From: Cellulomonas humilata | GTDB lineage: Bacteria > Actinomycetota > Actinomycetes > Actinomycetales > Cellulomonadaceae | Assembly (NCBI RefSeq): GCF_013359775.1 | Contig: NZ_JABMCI010000063.1 | Location: 62,001 to 126,000 of the forward strand | Direction: 5' to 3' | Length of the DNA: 64,000 bases | Part shown: one piece after another, positions 59,776-64,000 of the stretch | Layout of the letters: each line of letters begins with the position of its first letter | How positions within the stretch are numbered: position 1 is the first letter of the stretch | Notes under the pieces: generated by a model | Databases searched by the model: none | Told to the model about the DNA's origin: nothing | What the model saw: only the letters and a program-made list of their open reading frames with translations | Program-made: the position numbers and the translations under genes

Positions 59776-60617
59776 CGGCGGCGTTCGGGGCGCGCCTGGC
59801 GGCCGCCATGACGGCGCACGGGCCGCTCTGCGTGGGCATCGACCCGCACCCGAGCCTGCTGGAGGCGTGGGGGCTGCCGGACGACGCCCAGGGGCTGCGA
59901 CGGTTCGCCCTGACGGTCCTGGAGGCGGTCGGCGGCCAGGTGGCGGCCGTCAAGCCGCAGGCGGCGTTCTTCGAGCGACACGGCTCCGCGGGGGTCGCCG
60001 TGCTCGAGGAGGTCGTCGCGGCCGGCCGGGACACCGGCACGCTCGTGATCGTCGACGCCAAGCGCGGCGACATCGGCTCCACCATGGGCGCCTACGCCGA
60101 TGCGTTCCTGCGCGACGGCTCGCCGCTCGCGGGGGACGCGCTGACGGTGTCCCCGTACCTCGGGTTCGGCTCGCTCGACCCGGCGGTCGACCTGGCGCTG
60201 AGCTCGGGTCGCGGGCTGTTCGTCCTGTGCCTGACGTCCAACAAGGAGGGCCACGAGGTCCAGCATGCGCGGACACAGGACGGCACCACGGTCGCGGCCC
60301 TCGTGGCGGCGCGCGCGGGTGCGCTGAACGCCGGAGCGGACCCCATGGGATCCATCGGGCTGGTCGTGGGCGCGACGGTGGGTGACGCGGCGTCCCGCAC
60401 GGGCGTCGACCTGGCGGCCGTCAACGGTCCGCTGCTCGCGCCGGGCGTGGGCGCCCAGGGTGCCGGCCCGCACGAGCTGGCGCAGGTGTTCGGGTCCGCG
60501 CGGCGGCAGGTGCTGGCGTCCTCCTCGCGCGGCGTGCTCGTCGCCGGCCCCTCCGTGGCCGCGCTGCGGGCGGCCGCACGGCAGGCGTCGGACGAGGCTG
60601 CCGCGGCGCTGTCCTGA
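59772..60617 (+). CDS. pyrF: Orotidine 5'-phosphate decarboxylase (PyrF type 2)
   Basis: PyrF converts OMP to UMP. The 281-residue protein belongs to the longer actinobacterial type. It has [15 protein letters not shown] at the N-terminus, the catalytic [11 protein letters not shown] (about 96-106) with the Asp-Lys-Asp set, and [15 protein letters not shown] near the C-terminus. ATG is inside the end of carB. It is the last pyr gene before the mihF promoter. Confidence 0.95.
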
Positions 60618-60693
60618 GCTCGACCCCGAGTTCGACCCCGAGCTCGATCGGCCGTGTCGGTGCAGGTCGTGGGCGGCTGGACGCGCGTCCGCA

Positions 60694-60722
60694 TTGCCGA
60701 TGAGGGTGGTGCTCGCTAGTTT
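60694..60722 (+). promoter_or_regulatory. Promoter of mihF
   Basis: TTGCCG (60694-60699) and TAGTTT (60717-60722) are 17 bases apart in the 167-base gap after pyrF. The rest of the gap holds a short imperfect repeat of CGAGCTCGACCC and nothing else I can name. Confidence 0.6.
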
Positions 60723-60784
60723 CGTTCTCACGATCCCGCGCACTTCACGTGGGTCGCCGGCCCACTGACGAGAAGGTGACGCGC

Positions 60785-61096
60785 GTGGCACTCCCTCCGC
60801 TGACTCCCGAACAACGAGCGGCAGCGCTCCAGAAGGCCGCCGCCGCCCGGCAGGCCCGTGCTGAGGTCAAGAACCGCCTCAAGTACTCGCAGGGCACCCT
60901 CTCCGAGGTGATCGCCCAAGGGCAGGCGGACGAGACGATCGGCAAGCTCAAGGTGCTCGCCCTCCTCGAGTCCCTGCCTGGCGTCGGCAAGGTCAAGGCG
61001 CGTGCGATCATCTCCGAGATCGGAATCTCCGAGACCCGTCGTGTGCGCGGTCTCGGGCCGCACCAGGTGAAGGCTCTCGTCGACCGTTTCGGGTGA
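60785..61096 (+). CDS. mihF: Integration host factor, actinobacterial type (mIHF)
   Basis: mIHF is a small nucleoid protein specific to actinobacteria. The 103-residue protein starts [18 protein letters not shown], has the central helical segment and then the helix-hairpin-helix-like motif [18 protein letters not shown] (about 66-83), and ends [22 protein letters not shown] at 60785 is chosen because GAGAAGG lies eight bases upstream and the start matches the family. A longer start 12 codons upstream is not conserved-looking. Confidence 0.93.
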   Translation: MALPPLTPEQRAAALQKAAAARQARAEVKNRLKYSQGTLSEVIAQGQADETIGKLKVLALLESLPGVGKVKARAIISEIGISETRRVRGLGPHQVKALVDRFG

Positions 61097-61139
61097 CGTC
61101 CGGGCCGCGCCGCGCATCTCGAGGAGCACCGCGCCACCC

Positions 61140-61709
61140 ATGACGACGACGCCTGCCCGGCTGACCGTTCTCGCCGGACCGACCGCCGTCGGCAAGGGCA
61201 CCGTGTCCGCCGACGTCCGGACCCGCTATCCCGAGGTCTGGCTGTCGGTGTCGGCCACCACCAGGGCACCTCGGCCCGGCGAGGTCGACGGGGTGCACTA
61301 CCTGTTCGTGACGAACGACGAGTTCGACGCCATGGTCGAGCGCGGCGACCTGCTCGAGTGGGCCGTCGTGCACGGTCGCAACCGGTACGGCACTCCTCGG
61401 CGACCCGTCGAGGAGCGGCTCGCGGACGGGGAGCCCGCACTCCTGGAGATCGATCTGCAGGGGGCACGTCAGGTCCGCGAGTCGATGCCCGACGCGCACT
61501 TCGTGTTCCTGGCGCCACCGTCGTTCGCGGAGCTGGAGCGCCGCCTGGTCGGCCGGGGGACCGAGGACGCGGAGGAGCGGGAGCGTCGCCTCGCCACCGC
61601 ACGCGTCGAGCTCGCGGCGGAGGCCGAGTTCGACCAGGTGATCGTCAACGACGACGTCCACCGGGCCACCGACGAGCTGGTCCGCGGGATGGGCATCCCG
61701 ACCAGGTAG
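61140..61709 (+). CDS. gmk: Guanylate kinase
   Basis: Gmk phosphorylates GMP to GDP. The 189-residue protein has a P-loop GPTAVGKGT (about 13-21), [17 protein letters not shown] (about 38-54) that binds [17 protein letters not shown] and [11 protein letters not shown]. The GAGGAG box is rather far (14 bases) from the ATG. The neighbours mihF, rpoZ and coaBC match the standard actinobacterial order. Confidence 0.95.
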   Translation: MTTTPARLTVLAGPTAVGKGTVSADVRTRYPEVWLSVSATTRAPRPGEVDGVHYLFVTNDEFDAMVERGDLLEWAVVHGRNRYGTPRRPVEERLADGEPALLEIDLQGARQVRESMPDAHFVFLAPPSFAELERRLVGRGTEDAEERERRLATARVELAAEAEFDQVIVNDDVHRATDELVRGMGIPTR

Positions 61710-61712
61710 GAT
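61707..61712 (+). promoter_or_regulatory. Candidate -10 element of rpoZ
   Basis: TAGGAT overlaps the gmk stop codon and lies about 36 bases before the rpoZ ATG. The rpoZ ribosome binding site is GGGAGA. Confidence 0.4.
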
Positions 61713-61747
61713 GTCGGCAGCCCATTCTCAAACTTCGGGAGACCACC

Positions 61748-62011
61748 ATGTCCGGAACCGTCGCAGCCCCCGTCGGCATCACCGACCCGCCGATCGACCG
61801 CCTGCTCGAGCGTGCCGACTCCAAGTACGCGCTCGTCCTGTTCTCGGCCAAGCGCGCGCGCCAGATCAACGCCTACTACTCGCAGCTCAACGAGGGCCTG
61901 CTCGAGTACGTCGGCCCGCTGGTGGACACGCGCCCGCAGGAGAAGCCCCTGTCGATCGCCATGCGCGAGATCGACGCCGGCCTGCTCACGTCCGAGGCCA
62001 CCGAGGGCTGA
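61748..62011 (+). CDS. rpoZ: RNA polymerase omega subunit
   Basis: Omega stabilises the beta-prime subunit of RNA polymerase. The 87-residue protein has the conserved [18 protein letters not shown] (about 28-45), then a Tyr-rich stretch, and ends with [15 protein letters not shown]. The ATG is the first start after the GGGAGA box. It lies 9 bases before coaBC. Confidence 0.95.
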   Translation: MSGTVAAPVGITDPPIDRLLERADSKYALVLFSAKRARQINAYYSQLNEGLLEYVGPLVDTRPQEKPLSIAMREIDAGLLTSEATEG

Positions 62012-62020
62012 CCTGCCCCC

Positions 62021-63217
62021 ATGCGCATCGTCCTCGGCGTCGCGGGCGGCATCGCCGCCTACAAGGCCGTCCTGCTGCTGCGTCTGCTGCGCGAGGACGG
62101 CCATGCCGTCCGCGTGGTGCCCACGCGCGCGGCGCTCGAGTTCGTCGGGCGCGCGACGTGGGAGGCCCTGTCCGGGCAGCCGGTGACCACCGACGTGTTC
62201 GAGGACGTCGACCAGGTGGCGCACGTCGCCGTCGGCAAGCAGGCCGAGCTGGTGATCGTCGCCCCCGCGACGGCCGATCTGCTGGCCCGCGCCGCGACCG
62301 GCCAGGCGGACGACCTGCTCACCGCCACGCTGCTGGTGGCCCGGTGCCCGGTGCTGCTGGCGCCGGCGATGCACACCGAGATGTGGGAGCACCCCGCCAC
62401 GGTCGCCAACGTGGCCACGCTCCGCTCCCGCGGCGTGCACGTGCTCGACCCGGCGGCCGGTCGGCTCACCGGGACCGACACCGGCCCCGGACGGCTCCCC
62501 GAGCCGGACGAGATCGCTGCCGCGGCACTCGCGCTGGTCACCGACCGGCCCCAGGACCTCGCCGGTCGGCACGTCGTCGTCTCGGCCGGCGGCACCCGTG
62601 AGCCCATCGACCCCGTGCGCTTCCTGGGCAACCGGTCGTCCGGGCGTCAGGGTGTGGCGCTGGCCCGGACCGCGTACGCCCGGGGCGCCCGGGTGACGCT
62701 CGTGGCCGCGAACATCGACGTCCCGGTGCCGGCCGGCGCCGACGTCGTCCGTGCCGAGACCGGCGCCGAGCTGCGGGACGCCGTGCGCGCCGCGGCGAAG
62801 GACGCGGACGTCGTGGTGATGGCGGCCGCGGTCGCCGACTTCCGGCCGCGCACCAGTGCCGAGAGCAAGATCAAGAAGGTGGCGGGCGGTGCGGGCCCCG
62901 TGCTGGAGCTCGTGGAGACGGTGGACATCCTCGCGGAGCTGGCCCACGAGCGGCTGCGGGCCGACCAGGTCGTCGTCGGCTTCGCGGCGGAGACAGGCGA
63001 CGACACGGGCAGCGTGCTCGAGCACGGCCGCGCGAAGGCCCTGCGCAAGGGCGCGGACCTGCTGGTGGTCAACGCCGTCGGTGGAGGTCGGGGCTTCGGC
63101 ACCGAGGCCAACGACGTCACCATCCTCGACGGGTCCGGCGCAGTCGTCGGCACCGCCGCGGGGAGCAAGGACGAGGTCGCGGACGCCGTCTGGGACGCGG
63201 TCGTCGAGCGCGTCTGA
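62021..63217 (+). CDS. coaBC: Bifunctional phosphopantothenoylcysteine decarboxylase/phosphopantothenate-cysteine ligase
   Basis: CoaBC carries out two steps of coenzyme A synthesis. The 398-residue protein has the N-terminal flavin-dependent CoaC domain with [33 protein letters not shown] and the [11 protein letters not shown] motif (about 114). The C-terminal CoaB domain has [22 protein letters not shown] (about 187), AAAVADFRP and the [14 protein letters not shown] motif. The length and layout are typical. Confidence 0.95.
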   Translation: MRIVLGVAGGIAAYKAVLLLRLLREDGHAVRVVPTRAALEFVGRATWEALSGQPVTTDVFEDVDQVAHVAVGKQAELVIVAPATADLLARAATGQADDLLTATLLVARCPVLLAPAMHTEMWEHPATVANVATLRSRGVHVLDPAAGRLTGTDTGPGRLPEPDEIAAAALALVTDRPQDLAGRHVVVSAGGTREPIDPVRFLGNRSSGRQGVALARTAYARGARVTLVAANIDVPVPAGADVVRAETGAELRDAVRAAAKDADVVVMAAAVADFRPRTSAESKIKKVAGGAGPVLELVETVDILAELAHERLRADQVVVGFAAETGDDTGSVLEHGRAKALRKGADLLVVNAVGGGRGFGTEANDVTILDGSGAVVGTAAGSKDEVADAVWDAVVERV

Positions 63218-63247
63218 GACTGGGCACGCGTCGCGCACGGCGCCCAT

Positions 63248-63253
63248 TACGCT
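63248..63253 (+). promoter_or_regulatory. Leaderless -10 box of metK
   Basis: TACGCT ends seven bases before the metK ATG, the same geometry as at aroQ and the metallo-beta-lactamase gene. Confidence 0.5.
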
Positions 63254-63260
63254 GTCCGCC

Positions 63261-64000
63261 ATGACCGAGCCCGACATGCGCCTGTTCACGTCCGAGTCCG
63301 TGACCGAGGGGCACCCGGACAAGATCTGCGACCAGATCTCCGACGCCATCCTCGACGCGATCCTCGAGCAGGACCCGCAGGCGCGCGTGGCGGTCGAGAC
63401 GATGGTGACCACCGGTCTCGTGCACGTCGCGGGTGAGGTCACCACGAGCGCGTACGTCGAGATCCCGCAGATCGTGCGTCAGGTGGTCAAGGGGATCGGG
63501 TACACCTCGTCGGCGATCGGGTTCGACGGGGACTCCTGCGGCATCTCCGTGTCGATCGGGCAGCAGTCGCCCGACATCGCCGCCGGTGTGGACAAGGCCA
63601 TCGAGATCCGCGAGGACGCGTCCGACCTCGACCCGCTGGACGCCCAGGGCGCCGGCGACCAGGGCCTGATGTTCGGTTACGCCAGCGACGACACCCCCAC
63701 GCTGCTCCCGCTCCCCATCTGGCTCGCGCACCGGCTGGCCGAGCGCCTCACCCTCGTGCGCAAGGAGGGGATCCTCCCGGGGCTGCGGCCCGACGGGAAG
63801 ACCCAGGTCACCATCGGCTACGACGGAGACCGCGCCGTCCGGCTCGACACGGTGGTCCTGTCCACCCAGCACGACCCGGACGTCCAGCTCGAGACGACGC
63901 TGCGCCCCGGCATCACCGAGCACGTGGTCGGGCCGGTGCTCGCGCAGCTCGACCTCGACGTGAGCGACTTCCGCCTGCTGGTGAACCCGACCGGGACGTT
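63261..64000 (+). CDS. metK: S-adenosylmethionine synthase, N-terminal part (partial)
   Basis: MetK makes S-adenosylmethionine from ATP and methionine. The first 246 codons are present; the gene runs off the window. The N-terminus has [21 protein letters not shown] with the conserved His. [12 protein letters not shown] (about 130-141) is the methionine-binding loop. [10 protein letters not shown] follows. The start is supported by the TACGCT box. The product is the cofactor for the radical SAM protein at 13.4 kb and many others. Confidence 0.95.
   Translation, partial: MTEPDMRLFTSESVTEGHPDKICDQISDAILDAILEQDPQARVAVETMVTTGLVHVAGEVTTSAYVEIPQIVRQVVKGIGYTSSAIGFDGDSCGISVSIGQQSPDIAAGVDKAIEIREDASDLDPLDAQGAGDQGLMFGYASDDTPTLLPLPIWLAHRLAERLTLVRKEGILPGLRPDGKTQVTIGYDGDRAVRLDTVVLSTQHDPDVQLETTLRPGITEHVVGPVLAQLDLDVSDFRLLVNPTGT

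Noticed and set aside
60694-60703. GCCGATGA upstream of mihF as a sixth pilus-type promoter
   Set aside because: No CTCA lies 16-18 bases upstream. A normal TTGCCG-17-TAGTTT promoter explains the site better.

Overview
The DNA is very GC-rich, with strongly G/C-biased third codon positions, many GTG starts and short or absent 5' leaders. It is the chromosome of a high-GC Gram-positive bacterium (Actinobacteria). The mycobacterial-type integration host factor, the actinobacterial gene orders and the PyrR leader support this. A Micrococcales member near Cellulomonas is my best guess, but that is inference. I see no rRNA, tRNA, CRISPR array, insertion sequence or phage gene.

Layout. (1) 1-7.7 kb: ruvA tail, ruvB, yajC-secD-secF, apt and the (p)ppGpp enzyme rel, all on +. 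(2) 7.7-11.1 kb, on -: an AbiEi-like protein, a DUF349 protein and a membrane-anchored cyclophilin. (3) 11.2-17.7 kb, on +: a metallo-beta-lactamase hydrolase, hisS, an SOS-box-preceded radical SAM protein, an unknown protein, aspS and a GNAT acetyltransferase. (4) 17.7-20.3 kb, on -: an MMPL transporter and a small membrane protein. (5) 20.4-28.8 kb, on +: rarA, rpsD, two small membrane proteins, alaS, ruvX, mltG, aroE. (6) 28.9-42.2 kb: a complete monoderm type IV pilus locus (pilB, pilT, pilC, two prepilins, three large minor pilins, pilD, pilM, pilN, pilO). (7) 42.3-49.3 kb: aroC-aroK-aroB, two paralogous GT-C-like membrane proteins, aroQ, efp, nusB. (8) 49.3-51.6 kb, on -: a membrane GGDEF-EAL protein. 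(9) 51.8-64.0 kb: pyrR-pyrB-pyrC-(membrane protein)-carA-carB-pyrF, mihF, gmk, rpoZ, coaBC, metK (cut by the window end). From memory, blocks 1-7 without the pilus genes follow the M. tuberculosis order Rv2592c to Rv2533c, and block 9 follows Rv1379 to Rv1392.

The most interesting part is the pilus locus. One minor pilin carries six Cys-pair repeats that look like two tandem ricin-B (beta-trefoil) lectin domains. Another carries several Ig-like domains with an exactly repeated ten-residue linker. Five upstream regions share an unusual promoter, CTCA-N16/17-(G/A/C)CCGA(T/A), resembling FliA/WhiG-family sigma promoters. They precede pilB, pilT, the major pilin gene, pilM and the GT-C-like pair lodged inside the aro cluster. 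I infer a dedicated regulon for an adhesive, possibly glycosylated, lectin-tipped pilus. PilB has an N-terminal MshEN-like c-di-GMP module and a c-di-GMP turnover enzyme lies 19 kb downstream.

Other regulatory sites read directly from the sequence are a near-perfect actinobacterial LexA box in front of the radical SAM gene, a PyrR RNA-binding hairpin beside the pyrR ribosome binding site, and a set of TANNNT boxes 6-7 nt before start codons that predict leaderless mRNAs. No gap between genes exceeds 300 bases.
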